Positions 32,166 to 45,530 are shown, counted from the stretch's first letter. The stretch is DNA of 64,000 nucleotides from Desmodus rotundus (GCF_022682495.2 NC_071389.1:175584056-175648055), one strand, 5' to 3'. Program-made: numbers and translations. The notes: generated by a model from the sequence alone, not told the origin.

Positions 32166-33724
32166 GTGAAAAAAGCAGTATGATTTATCAAATAAAACAG
32201 AACAGAAAGTGAAATAAACAATAACTCTTAACAGATACAGAATATTCATTCATTTGACAAAATTCAATAGTGACTCATAATTAAAGCTCTTGGGAAACTT
32301 AATAGAAGGAAACAACTCAAATCTAATAAAGATAATCTACAAAGATATCATACTTAGTGGTGAAATAAGATCAGAGCCAAGAGATGGATGCTCCCTCTCA
32401 CCATTTCTGGCCATTGCAGTAAGGCAAGTAAAAGAGGGCAAGGAGTTGATCCTAGAGAAAGACAATGTCACCAGTCTATGGTGGAATAAAACAAAAGTTG
32501 TTTGAGGACCTAAGATGTACAGGGAACAAGAATAATGCTTTCACATTCTATTATTCAGTAGGAATGATGGTACAATATGCTTGCTTTGGCTGGAGAAGGA
32601 AAAAAAGCATTCTCTGAGGTATCAGAACTTATCTGAGGCTCACAGGCTGGCCTTAATATCATTACAAATTGACTTGATGCTTATGGCTAAGCCATATTTT
32701 CTCCTGTTGGACATAAAACCACCACTAGATTCAAATTAGGTAAGGTCAGAGTACAACCCTTTAAATACCAACCATCTCCCTTTCAGACTAAAACTAAGTG
32801 ATGGCTATTATTTATTAATTGCAGCTTTAGCCTCACTGTAGTCTTCCTCACTATAGATAAGATTTATTGAGATACCCAAGCAAAGAATAGCCCCTACTTT
32901 CTGACAGCATGCAATCCAGTGAGATCTAGTTCCTCAAACTCTACCCAAAATGATGCAACTTAAGACCAAATCCCATACTAGGTTTTCTTCTAACACCCTC
33001 TTACTAATGTGCCTCAGTTTCCCATGATGAGCATTCTCCCTAATGCAACAAATTATAAACCCAACTTGTTAATTACAGGTATGTTCTTAGTGTTCCATTG
33101 TTCCATTGGCTGCAAGGCATAAAACAATTGCCTAGTCTATTTGCTGGAGGCCAGTACGGTTTGAGAACCTAGGCCTCTGTCACAGTACTTCTAGATTATG
33201 GTACATTCTGCATTTGTTCTGTCACACTAAGAAAATTACTTTATATTTCTTTGCCTTGCTAGCCTTTTAATTTAAATTATGGAACTGAGTAAAACTATTT
33301 TAAAAAATTATTTTACTACTGAGCAGAAACTTCAATGCAAAATTATTATAGGTACTATTTTAAGGATTATTAATTGCAGTTTAAAATTTAAACTTCAAGA
33401 TTTTTCCTTATCCACTATCCATTGCAAACTCAAGCTAACTGAAAAATTTTCTGCAAAGAAGATACCATGCAAATTTTATAGTCACTTTTCTGTGCTGACT
33501 CCAAAGATACAAAATAATTAAATTATAATATGTGGAATATGGTTACCCTTTAAATATTTTCAAATACTGAACTGTAATTCTTTTCGATTTTGATTTCATA
33601 ATATCCACATTTCTCAGCTGTTAATATGAATCATTGACAGTTATTACTAATCACATTAAAAGCAAGCACTCTCTAAGAAAAGTATATTTTCATAATTTTT
33701 AGTAACTACTATGAACATGAATCC

Positions 33725-33925
33725 TGCAGATAGAAACATGGATTTGAATTCCAGCTCTCCCACGTACTTACATGATACAGGACAAGTTACCTAACATTTC
33801 AATTTTTAGTTTCAGCTACCTTAAGAAGGAAGTATCAGGGCCTGCAACAGAAATTGTGGTGATGATTAAATGAGATTCTATGCATTAAGCACTTAAAATG
33901 TAGCAAGTACTCAAAAAATATCTTA
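33725..33925 (+). repeat. MIR SINE (old)
   Basis: MIR-like layout: ATGGATTTGAATTCCAGCTC, then a TACTTACATGATACAGGACA-type core, GATGATTAAATGAGATTCTA and AAGCACTTAAAATGTAGCAA. Confidence 0.75.
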
Positions 33926-34190
33926 ACTGTCTGTATATTTGTAATGTTTTAAGGCATAAACTAGATAATCTGAGACAAATTTCTCTGAAGTATTTTTGTT
34001 ATTTTATATACTAAATAGAAAATCCAACATGTAAACATCACTACCAAATATCATCTAATAAACTGCCAGCACCAAATAACATTTAACAAAAATAAATATA
34101 ATCCAAGCAAACTGGTTTTATCAACAAAATTGCTATTCGATTCAGAAATAATACAGTACTGTACAAAGAATTACAGAATAACTACCTTCT

Positions 34191-34429
34191 ATACCCACAA
34201 GGGAGCACACTACAGCCATTTACCAGATCTAATATGGGTTCTAAGTATAATGAAAAACAGAGAGAGCAATAAGGAAGTAGCATGAACAACCAGTTTAAAC
34301 TAGTTCAGCCGTATCTGTGCAAACCAATCAGCAGTAGGTTTTTAAAACCTATTTTGCATAAGCAAAGTATATTTAAGAAAGACACATATTAGAGAATGGA
34401 GTGTTACCTGCAATCAAGTCTCCATGGCT
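34191..34429 (-). repeat. Promoter-like repeated segment, copy A
   Basis: It contains the 29-bp block at 34191-34219 (minus strand ATGGCTGTAGTGTGCTCCCT) and an inverted CCAAT box (CCAATCAG at 34324-34331, 105 bp away). At 34401-34429 is a 29-bp block whose minus strand reads GATTGCAG|GTAACAC, a possible splice donor. Related blocks recur at 34866-35215, 36088-36276 and 39887-40059. Function is inferred only. Confidence 0.45.
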
Positions 34430-34865
34430 GTATTACAGAAACAAAACATTTCTAATGATCATTTTAAATACCATCATCTGTAACTGAGATGCCATTTACA
34501 AAACTATTCTACAAAAGAAATACTGCTTTTAGGTGGCAACACAACAATCATGAAGCTCTTACATGCCTATAATTCATTTTCCCAGGAAAAAAGCATTTCT
34601 ATTTTATAGTACAAAATGTCTACCATATCTAGACATAAATGTGTAAAATGTGATGAACTTTCTGCTGAAAACATTTTTTTCATGAGAAAGATCGTAAAAA
34701 AAAATTTTTAAGGTAAATATATTTTTATGAAGAAGGTAAGATTTTAAAAGTGTTTTTAAGTCCTTACTCTATATACTTAGATTCAGAAACTCTGGGGAAA
34801 TATCATCACTGATACAATCTTTTGTACAGCATTACCAAAGGAATTTATATTTAAATAACCAAAAA

Positions 34866-35215
34866 GGGTGTGTTACCTGCAAATAAGTCTCTATGGCTTA
34901 GAATTATTTTTCAAATTGTGGGCAAATTATTTTTAAGGAAAACCCAATAAGCCTCTTCTTCTTTAAGCGAAAACATTATTTCCTTCTTTGCTTCATCCCC
35001 CTCCACCCACTGTTTTCACTCTTCTTTCTAGCAAAGAGATCACAGCTATGAAACAACAAAGGGAAGTATTTCCAAAAGCTGTAATGTCTTAACCTACAAT
35101 CTGCCTGCTCAGAAAGCTCAAGAATTTAAGTGGCTGTTCAAGAGCTGCTCACAAACTCAGCCAATCATTAGCCAGCATTCTGATTCCTGCCCAGCAACAG
35201 GAGACAGACAATAAG
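34866..35215 (-). repeat. Promoter-like repeated segment, copy B
   Basis: CCCAGCAACAGG (35190-35201) lies 29 bp from CCAATCA (35161-35167), as in copy C. A weak counterpart of the 29-bp block lies near 35035-35050. The 29-bp donor-like block (34870-34898) agrees with that of copy A at 26 of 29 positions; in gene orientation it gives TTGCAG|GTAACAC at 34877/34876. An exon of about 200 nt ending there is conceivable. Confidence 0.42.
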
Positions 35216-36087
35216 GTCAGAGAAACATAGTTAAAACCTGGATCCGCAATACTTCAGTGAGGTTCTTTTTCTTTGTCTGACATAAATAACCTAGAACGTA
35301 ACTACATAAAATCCTAAATCCATATAAAATACTTTAAATATATCCTATAAATGAATAAGATTTACACCTTTTATCCTATTTTATCTTCCTTTAAATGTCC
35401 ATGAATGTTTCTAGAAATATAGATCAATTCCCTACCTGGGGAGTGAGTCGAACATGGACAATACATAACAAGGACATACTTTTGTACACAACGGGTTAGA
35501 ATCTGCAAAATTCACATGTAAGTTTCTTTTTAAAAATCCATAGTCATGAACACTTATAAAACATAACTAAAAATCCAGCGAAAACTTAAATCCAAATAGC
35601 CCAAAATTATTTTATGCCCATCTATCACACAGATTTACAATTTCAAAAATCTATGTATCCTGACCCAAAGGTTTACTATCGATAACATTACAATGTTTTA
35701 TTGTCTACTGCACTGTAGATGTCTACTTCTTGACAACCTATATTAAGTGTTGTAAGTACAATTACTACATCCTTTTCTCATTAACTGCCTTTCACAGCAG
35801 GTTACAAAAAGGTTATATGAGCTCTGCCCTTTGGAAGTACTAAAGCAAATGTGTACATTACACAGTACATAAACATTCATGTAAATTGAAGGGAATTTTT
35901 TATGTTACCTAATTCTACAATACATTCCTTTAAAAGTAAATTGTAAAAGAAAAATAGGAAATCCATCCTAAGAATATATTTTTTCTCAAATTCACTATCT
36001 ATCAAATGTTCTTAGTAAATTAGTTTTTAAAATAAACCTCATTTTTTTCTCCTTCAATTACGGATGAACCTTGACATTTTTCAAAAC

Positions 36088-36276
36088 ATACCCAAGAGGG
36101 AGCTCACTGCAGCCATACTCATAGTTTACATAATCTCCCCACAGGCAAAATAAATCAGCCGCTGCTTCAATGCTTCAGTCTTGTGAGAGACCAGAAATTC
36201 ACTGTCTGATTGGCTCAAAGCCGTAGTTGCCTATAACCAATCAGATATTAGCAGCAGAACCTTGCCCAGCAACAGG
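36088..36276 (-). repeat. Promoter-like repeated segment, copy C
   Basis: The 29-bp block at 36088-36116 (minus strand ATGGCTGCAGTGAGCTCCCT) is 25/29 identical to copy A. Two opposed CCAAT motifs follow (CTGATTGG 36206-36213, CCAATCAG 36237-36244), then CCCAGCAACAGG (36265-36276). This is the most complete copy. Confidence 0.48.
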
Positions 36277-38189
36277 GGAAGCAGATGCGGGCAAGTGCTT
36301 TACCAAGATTCCAAATAGTGTGAAAATGTACCTGAACAGTGAAACTGAAACATATTTGTAACATACCCCTAGATCCTTTGTCTGAATAACAGCTCTAAGG
36401 TAGGGTTTTCTGATTAAATAAACAAGGAGGGTCTGTACTACTGCTTTCGAAGCAGCCCTAACTGACAAAGGAATAGAAAGTACCAGGACTGTTGGTTCAA
36501 AATGCACACACATACAAACATGATGTTAAATCAAAGTTATGGATAGCCAGTGAAGTACACTTTAAAATAAAATAGCAAAAGCTTACAAAATGTTAACCAA
36601 AACCACTTAAGTGGACCTGACACTTCTATCTTTGACACAGGCACTCTAATTACATTCATGTTGTTAACTGACATTATTAGTATAACATTATTCTGAATGG
36701 GATGCTGCAAATAACTTTTATTCAAATTTGAGTTTTCATTAAATGGAAACTTAAGTAAATAATAGTTAACAGACCTGACTAATAATGGCCTGCTCATAAA
36801 AAAATCACTTTATGCTGATGATTGCTAGACTTTTTAGCAATACAACTCTGCTACTAGATTTTTAAGTACTCAGTTGAAAACTATGTGATTTTATTTTATA
36901 TCCCTAAAATTTAAAGAATTTTGCAATAGTCCTGAAAATAAAATCATAAAGAACAATCAGTGTGTCGCATGGTAAATGTTAATCTGATTTTCTGTTTACT
37001 GCCCATTAATTAGACAGGTGAACCTGATAATACAATGGTTCATCCACTTTGATACTCCAGTGCTCAAGTTAAGTATACAGACTTTCAAAACTTTTATTTT
37101 AAACACTGGGTATCTTATCACCTCGGTTAATAATTATTTTTCTAAAATTTTAATAAAATATACTACTTTCACTATTTCTGTTTCCATATTCTCTTGCTTT
37201 GTAGATATTCTCATCCCCAGTCAATCACAAAGCACTGGCAATATTTACTTGAGGACCCTGAGCACTCACAAATTCAGTTAAGTATTGAGTGACCATGATA
37301 TTTGACACCTCAACAAACAATCCCTTCTGCCTGTCATCAATGTCATGATACTATTTGGGTATCAAAATGTGAAATGGAATATCCCCTAAGTCAATTTTTT
37401 AAAATAATCAACAACAAAGGAAATGGGGAGTTTGCTTTACTAACAATTCCTGGACAAAACAGGAGCAAATCATGATCTCCAAATTTTGGTTATGTCAATA
37501 TCAGAATGGTCACTCCGCTAATTTGTTGTATTCATTGCTTTGTTTTGAGAGATTCTAGGGCTGCCTACATGAAAAAAATTCAGGATACTTTAAAATCATT
37601 TCTTCAAGTTTATTTTTTGGGATCATTCTTTACATATAGGCAAGTTAAAACTAATTCACCTGACCCCCCAAATTTGCAATTTTAGAATACATTTATCAAA
37701 CTGCATCCTCTTGGAAAAACTAGCCAGTTATTCACCGGCGCCCTACCTTCTAGCTTATCCCACTTACCAAACTCTAATACCACCTTTGCTGGCAATGAGT
37801 GAAGTTACAAAAGGCTATGTATTTTTAACTGACACTTGTCAAGGGGCAAATTATATGTCAGACACTCTATCAACGCATATTCTTTCCTCATTTAAGTGAA
37901 AATTTATGTAAATTCAATTTTACAAACGACTGGAATTAATACATCAATAATGAAGCTGCTATCATGCACTCCATTACACAGATAATAATTTTAACTTAGT
38001 AAGGTCAACCAGGTACCCAATTTTGCAGCCAAGTTGTTTTTATTAGCATCCGCACCCTTCTTATGTATTTCAGCCTTTAAATTTTGCTACCATGGGGTGT
38101 TCTATTTTAACAGCAATAAATTATGTAACATTTGTCACTTTTTCTTCTCTCTTCGGAAATGAAGTCATTTAATATCATTGCTAAGCTGA

Positions 38190-38575
38190 ATGTACAAAGA
38201 CAAAAAGATTTAAAGTTGGGGGATTGAGGGAGAAATGAAGAGTGGCTGCTAAAGAATACAGGGTTTCTTTATGGGGTAATAAAAATGTTCTAAAATTAAC
38301 TGTAGTGATGCATAACTGAGTATTTTCTTTCCTTTATTTTTATTGTTAACACTAACACAGATGTCCCCATACAATTGAAAATCTTTTGACACCACTGAGT
38401 TCAGTACCAGACACAGGAAAGGAGGATAGGGGAATGACTGGAGGTGAACAAAGGGTGGGGGGGTGGGAGAGAGGGCTGGGGACATCTGTAATAGTGTCAA
38501 CAATAAAAATTTTTAAAGTTTAAAAAGCCACTGAGCTGTACAGTATCTCAATAAAACTTATTTTTTTAAAAAAGG
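38190..38575 (+). repeat. L1M 3' end interrupted by a foldback-like L1 3' fragment
   Basis: AATAAAAATGTTCTAAAATT and AGTGATGCATAACTGAG on the left and CCACTGAGCTGTACAGTATC on the right are typical of an old L1 3' UTR. In between, 38336-38510 has 34-bp inverted ends, 31 of 34 matching (TGGGGACATCTGT...AACAATAAAAAT). The right one is the normal 3' end of a bat L1 preceded by its G-rich 3' UTR. Confidence 0.68.
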
Positions 38576-39886
38576 AACAGCAGAACTACAGTTGAATAAT
38601 TGTTTTTCAATTGTTCTTAAAACTAACCTCCCTTTACTGGGTCACACTTCTAGCATGGACAAAACAACTATACCAAGAGAACTTAGTACTGGTTCATACT
38701 TCAGGAAGTTTACATTTCTAGGCCAACAAGTACATCTGTACTTGTTTGTACCAGTGACAAAAGGAATACATGTAAAATAACAGCAACCTTATTCTCTATG
38801 TGCTCATCTTAGGTAAGACAGTCATCCTTTTCCCCTGTCCTAAGTGGGGCAAAATTCTGAAGCTTATCTCACAGGATGGTACCAATGGGCATGAGATACT
38901 CATAACACAACAAATTTTATCAACACAAAAACAGTGCTGAGCGTGGTGTGAACACTCCAACTATATAAATTGATAAAGTTTTGTACACACAGAAAATGCA
39001 ATGAAGTATCTTCTTCCAGAAGGACTAGACAGTCTTAAGTAAAAAAAAATAATAATTCTCTTCTATTATAAACTGGTACTATAACCAAAGGCTTTATATG
39101 TAATTAATGTTGATAAATTTATTTTACAATGAGATATACTACTGAACTTCCTGTAGTTACACAAGGCTTAGTCACATTTTGTCAACATTGTTCTTATTCA
39201 TATAATGTATCTGGCCACCATCTACTGTACTGGCTAGTACTTTAAATGTATCTCTTTAGAAATAATTATCATACATAGACTTTAATACCTATATTTATGT
39301 ATTGTTTAATCCAACACTTCAGCACATTTCGTCATGTCCCTGTCATTATGATGTGCTTCATTTAGCAAAATGAGTCATTTTGCAAAAAATAAAAAATAAA
39401 GTAAGTATTTTGGCATAATATTAATGAGCTATATAGTGTGGCACACAGTATACACTTAATAAATACTGGTTAAAAGAAGGATGAATTATACAAATATAGC
39501 TAACACCTAAAATAATTCTTAAATGAGAAAACTATTCTTTTAGGAAGCAAAGGTAATAATCGAGAATATTTTGACAGGACTGTAAACTAACATGCTGGCA
39601 TGTTCACATACACTAAGTTTACAAACAGAGGACAACCTCTCTTTAGGGAGTCAGGATGCTTATTAACTAACAAAAAATAACAATATATGTCCACATAATG
39701 CTGCCTCTGATACAGTGTAATATATAGCCAAATTAAAGTTAACCAATTATGACATGAGAGACATTTTTCAGCCTTTATAAAACTTGTTTAGATAGTTTGA
39801 GTTCATACTTCAAGAAATAAAACAACCATTTTGAAAATTTTTTTGCTTATAACTAAATAATGAAAATCTTCTTTAAAATAATAAAC

Positions 39887-40059
39887 ATATCCCAAATAGA
39901 GCCTCCTGCAGCCATCTTATCAGTTTTCTCACAGCAACAGAAACTAAAATACAATTTGCATAGTCACAGTGGTTGGCTAAAGGAAGCTAGCTCTTATAAC
40001 CAATCAGAAAGCTAGAAACTGGGCAACCATAAGAGGATTTTAAATCTGCCTGGCAACAG
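39887..40059 (-). repeat. Promoter-like repeated segment, copy D
   Basis: The 29-bp block at 39887-39915 (minus strand ATGGCTGCAGGAGGCTCTAT) is 21/29 identical to copy C. CCAATCAG is at 40000-40007 within TATAACCAATCAGA, shared word for word with copy C, and GCCTGGCAACAG at 40048-40059. An octamer-like TATGCAAATTG reads on the minus strand near 39955-39965. Confidence 0.45.
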
Positions 40060-41008
40060 TCTAAAAATAGAAACAATATGCTACTATGAATCCCAGAATA
40101 GATACGAATATGAGAGCAAAACTACCAGTAAAAACACTATTTTTCTTAGGGAAAGAAAATGTGCTTTGCATTTCATCATCTAAAATATTAACTTGGTAAC
40201 TTTTCTTGGACAATTAAAGAAAATGAATGCTAAGCTAAATAGGCACTTTCCATTTAAACTCATCATCCAAATTATTTTACATGTGCATGTGTGTGTATGT
40301 ACATAAATATTTAAGTGTTTTTCTTTTTTCTTTTTGCTTTAATCACACAGTTCTAGTTAGTATCTCTAATATCTGATATCTCTTAAAATCTGAACAGCAC
40401 TGCAATGTTTTATAGCACTTTTCCCCTGTAATTATTTGGGAAACTGAGTTACACAGAAGAGACTGTTTGTTGTGTATTAAAAATACAAAGGTTAAATAAC
40501 TTATGACAGCGGATCTTTAAATAGGGTGAGGATTATGCCTTATTCATTTTTAACACACATTTGTTCCAACATAAAGCAGTGTCTTCTATACAATAGATAT
40601 TCAATAATTATTTTCTCAATCAAATTAAAATAATTTGTCAGTGAGGAAAACAAATTATTGAGGTAAACAATGTGCAGCCTAATGTAATAACTATGAAGAT
40701 TATAGGCCAGTAAGAAATAACTAAAACAGGAGGGTGGGAGGGAAGGAAAGAAAAAACAACTTTTTAATTTCAAGAATTTAAATTATAGCTGCTGAAATAA
40801 AAGGCTGGTTAGACAGTCATGTTAAAATGAAGTTACTTATTAAAACATGATCTATGCATTTCTTACATTGACTCCCATCAACGTGATTTAATGAAAGGGT
40901 AAATTTATTTTAATCATGAATAAAGCCAGAAACAATGCCTTTAAAACATATAAGAATGCAGACAGTTTTAAGTAACAAAAAGAGCTCCAGTGAAGGATGG
41001 AGAAAAAG

Positions 41009-41097
41009 AAGCAAGGGAAGGAGGTAGGTTTGGGTGGGGAGGGGGAAAAATGCAGACAACTGTAATTGAACAACAATACAGTAATTAAAAAAAAAAG
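41009..41097 (+). mobile_element. Short 5'-truncated L1 insertion
   Basis: 89 bp of L1 3' UTR (GGGTGGGGAGGGGGAAAAAT, AACTGTAATTGAACAACAAT) and an A tail lie between exact 14-bp repeats GGATGGAGAAAAAG at 40995-41008 and 41098-41111. Confidence 0.9.
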
Positions 41098-43406
41098 GGA
41101 TGGAGAAAAAGCAAATGAGCGATCAATCCACTGAGTAACAATCCTTTTAATCAACACTAAGGATAGCTAGATTTTAAAATTACACTTAAACAAGCTTTTT
41201 AAAACATACTGTTATTCTGGATGAAAAGTAGCTTATTGGGTTAATTACTTTCTTAATGTTACATTCATATGTGACTTGGATATCCAAAATCTAACTACAA
41301 CTGTATTCCATCTTTAAGGTAACTTAAATCTTATATACATAGATCTTGCTTACTTATCTGGACAAATAAACTATGATCTTACCATATAGGAAAGTAATAT
41401 GAATTAACCCAAGTTACAATTAGTGGGGAAGAATATAATAAATGGGTCAATTTTTATAACAAGACACTATAAGAGGAAAAAACTATTTTATAACTGTAGA
41501 TATATAAGTCAAATATCACTCTAAATATAAATCTCAGCATTTCAGGTTTTGTTTGGTATTATTTAAAGCAGTTAGAATTTTAATTTTTACTTACACTGTC
41601 CAGTTTTATTTCAAGAGAACAGAAAAAGCACAGTCTGCAAAACATTATTTAAAGCAGTCACAAATCTTATCACATATCGATCTAAATTTCAGGTGGACCA
41701 AATAATCAATGGTGCATGAGTATTAACAATTACTATAGCAAATAAAATGCCCTGCATAAGTTTCAATAGTTCCAGAAACTTCACCCTCCATCTTTCTATT
41801 CTCTCCTCCTTCTTGTATGTAGCCCTCCCCAAAAGAACCCACAAGTTCAAAAGTCAGGTGAGAACCAGATGTTCCATGGCCCTAGCCTATGTGTACAGAA
41901 GTCTAATTTTAATAACAAATATAACTAAAGGAAGAACACTGATCTCCTTTCATAACCTGGAAGAAGCTCAAATTCCTCTTTGTACCTATTATTTTCCTAT
42001 TATTTTTGTCTTTTGTAGCAAAGCAATACTGGTACATTATCCCTCCTTGCAGGTCTAGTTAATATTATATTTGCTACAACTCTTTGAGCTAATCCTATTT
42101 ATCAATCTATATCTTTCTTCAGTTGGAACTTATGGATCACTACTTCCCCAGGGAGCAAAAGAAAAAAGATTACATTCACACTGTAAAATTCTCCTGGCAA
42201 ACGATGCATAAGAATACAATCTACATGTTTCTGGCAAATGTTCCTAAGAAGACTAGTTTCACAGGCGGGGTTGTCAGAAGCTATTAACAAAAGTTTATTT
42301 TGTCCTTTAAAAAAATACAGAGTTTAATTATCCAAAACCAAGAATTATCACTTTGTTTCATCTTTTAGAACCTAAAAAAATCCCCAGAGAGCTGACCAAA
42401 AAACACTACACTTCGAAAACTCTCTTAACTGCTGTCCTAACCATCAAACCAAATGAGTCAATGTTCTCTACATACTGACTGATAACCACAAATACATTGA
42501 GATGTTAGGTTCCTCTGGCCTCATCTAAACCTATACATGTTTATTGTGCTTGACACTGAATGTAGTTGTACATTTTTATTATAAGTTATAGAATACAACT
42601 AAATGTTATATAAACTGATGAACTATGAGTACCAAAAAAAAAAAAAAAATAGCTGCAGCATATGCTTCAGTAAAAGAGACTACTGCAGAAAAAACACAGC
42701 TTGGAGGGTTTGGTTTAGGCAAATCATTTAATAACCTAAGGTCCAGTTTTCCACCTGAAATAAATGGAAATTTTATTAGAAGACCTGAAAGGATCCTTTA
42801 AGTTCTGATTCTCACATAAAATTTTAGTAAATTCCACATCAAAATACACTGCTCTACTGAGGAATGGTAAGACAGGTTGGTGTGTTCATATATTCAATAT
42901 TTATCAAATGCCATGTAGGACACAATTAGAGGAAAATCTTTTAAGACACTCTAAAATACAATGTGATCTAAAGTACAAAAAATATAGGCAAACAAAGTGT
43001 TACTGCATGTAGACTTTAACATAAATGTGGAAGAGGAATAGAAACACTAATACAAGGTATAGACATCTTTCTACATGAACAGCCATGAAAATTAGAATTT
43101 CTCTATTTTCTCTTACTTGCCATCTCTCCAATATAGACTACTTAATCCCAATAATTCAAAAAACATGCTTTCAAATGTGTAATTACAAACAAGGCCTCTA
43201 CAGAACACTTAATGCCTTCCTTATAGGTTTAGTACTTGCAATTTTTGTGAACCAGTTATGAAAACTGACTGTGCATGAAGAAGCACTCAGATTCAAAAGG
43301 AAGAGGGAAAAAAAGAGTATGCCTTTCCTTCCAATCTCAACTTCAATTGTACTTCTGCTCATAACTCTATTTATAATTCAGTTATATTCACAAGACTTCA
43401 CAAGTA

Positions 43407-43419
43407 GTTGCTAAGCAAC
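43407..43419. promoter_or_regulatory. X-box-like RFX palindrome
   Basis: GTTGCTAAGCAAC is a perfect inverted repeat (5-bp arms, 3-bp centre). It fits two RFX half-sites (RGYAAC) one base apart. It is followed directly by another AGCAAC. Binding is inferred. Confidence 0.4.
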
Positions 43420-44407
43420 AGCAACATGCTGAGTTCAGGGCTATTGGAAAGTTGGCTTTCTGCCACGTGAAAATACTTAACTGAGCCTAGCGCCTCCAGA
43501 ATTTAAAAAAGAAGAAATGGGTGTGGAGGACGGGGGCAAAATACCAAAAAAATGATAAATAAAAAAAGTCACCAAGCTCTTTTCATGGGTTCACAAGTTC
43601 AGATGAGGAAACTTATTTTGTATTTACAAATATTTGTTATAATTCTCTAAATTTATCATCTTTTTAATGTTGAAATTAAGACTCTGAAGCTATTTCTTCT
43701 GGAAAATAGACAATGTTACATTTAGCCCCATCACTGTTACCAGCATAACAATTGACTCAATAAATACCTTGTGTAAAGAATAGTCCTTGGAGAGTCTAGG
43801 AAAGCAGTCTGTGGGAAACGACAGACTTTCTCTGTTGGGTCTTGTTTTCGGCCAGGGCACAAAAAAACACGGTACATTTTCTTCAAATCCCTTTATTCCC
43901 ATATGCCTAGTTAACTAGTAAAAGAAAAACTTTCTACCCCAAAGTATAGTTTTTCAATTTTAAACACCTCTACTAAAAAATTAAGCATATTCAGAAATTA
44001 ACAACCCAAAATAGTTATAAAAATTAACTGTCACTTTTCAACAGAAATTGAAGAGGCATTAAATATGGCTGAACACTCATTTTGACAAAAATAAAAATTA
44101 AAAACATAAAGATTACTCCTTAAACTGACATGGTTACTTCAACTTCATATTGAATGGTAAACACCATAAGCATTTCCATTAAGGGCAAAAACAAAAAGTG
44201 TGATACTATATTTAATATTGTTCCAGATATCCTAACAAAGCAGTAAGAGTTCAGTCAGAAGAAACAATGAAGAAAACATCTAATTAAGAATAGCAAGCAA
44301 AGGTATCTACAAACATTACATATATGCAAAAATTCAAAGAATGAAAATATGTGAAATATTAGAGATATATTGGACATAAGACTCAACAGAGAAAAAACAT
44401 CAATTTC

Positions 44408-44625
44408 AGCCCTGGCCCATGTGGCTCAGTTTGTTGGGCATTGTCCTGCAAATCCAAAGGTCACATGCCTGGGTTGCAGGTTTGGTCCCAGTCAGGGTGC
44501 AGTCTCTGAGGGCGCATAGGGAAGGCAACCAATCAATGTTTCTCTCTCACATCTATGTTTCTCTCTCTTTCTCCCTTCCCTTCTCCTCCAAAAAAATAAA
44601 TAAAAATCAAAAATAAATATTTTAA
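44408..44625 (+). mobile_element. VES SINE
   Basis: Plus-strand copy: AGCCCTGGCCCATGTGGCTC head, CATGCCTGGGTTGCAGGTTT core apparently rearranged relative to the usual order, GAAGGCAACCAATCAATGTT, CT-rich part and AAATA tail. Confidence 0.9.
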
Positions 44626-44639
44626 AAATCCATTTCAAA

Positions 44640-45240
44640 GGCACAGAAAGTAGTACAAGTACCTACAAATTTTGAAACAGAGTTGAAAAGTAAAAACCCT
44701 AGTGATATGGGATTAGTATACAAAAGAAAAAAGAACATTAATTAGTGAATAAAAAAGACAAATGATTCAAAAGAAAAATGAGTATCATAAACAAGCAATT
44801 CAGAAAACAACAAATATAATTCTACCTCACTAATAATTAGGGAAAGACAAAACAAAAAAATAAGTATTTTTATACACCAGATTGGCAACTATTTATAGTT
44901 AGTAACTATATACATAGTTATATACAACTATTTATAGTTAGCATTCACATACATGAATGAACGGTCTCATACACTTTTGCCAGGAGACTTCACGTCATAA
45001 CCATTTTTAAGAAAATAAGATAGAAACTGTGCATCACTTTGACCCACCAAAGACACTTTGATATATTTATCTTTAGATACCCTAACATTTCAATAGGTAA
45101 TATATCAGGATTGACTACTGCAGCACTGTAACAACCAAAAAAAAAAAACAAAAAAAAAAACAAATTTAACATCTTCACTAATAGTCTTTTAAATAAAACA
45201 GGACAGCATCCACACTAAAGAGTAAAGGATACTATAAGAA
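44640..45240 (+). repeat. L1M-type LINE fragment
   Basis: AAATATAATTCTACCTCACT, TACACCAGATTGGCAACTAT and GGATTGACTACTGCAGCACT follow the order of late L1 ORF2. It is probably split from upstream L1 sequence at 44220-44400 by the VES at 44408-44625. Confidence 0.68.
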
Positions 45241-45314
45241 GGATGTGGTATATCTCTTTTATGGGCATGAATTTAACTATACAAAAAGCACCTATAGAAC
45301 TCATATTACTAAGT

Positions 45315-45530
45315 GTGCAAACACTGGAGCCAGACATACTTTTATGAATACTGGTACTATCATTTCCTAGTTAAGTTACTTGTCCATGTTATTTATTTTC
45401 TCCTTGTCTTAGTGTCCTCATTTATGAAACTGAAACTGGAATAACACCTGCTCTCTAAAAAATGTTATGGGGATTAAATGAGAAAAATAAAGGTAAGTAC
45501 TTAAATACATTTATCAGCAGTCAATAAATG
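45315..45530 (+). repeat. MIR SINE (old)
   Basis: ACACTGGAGCCAGACATACT, AGTTAAGTTACTTGTCCATG, TCCTCATTTATGAAACTGAA and GGGGATTAAATGAGAAAAAT match the MIR order. Confidence 0.85.
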
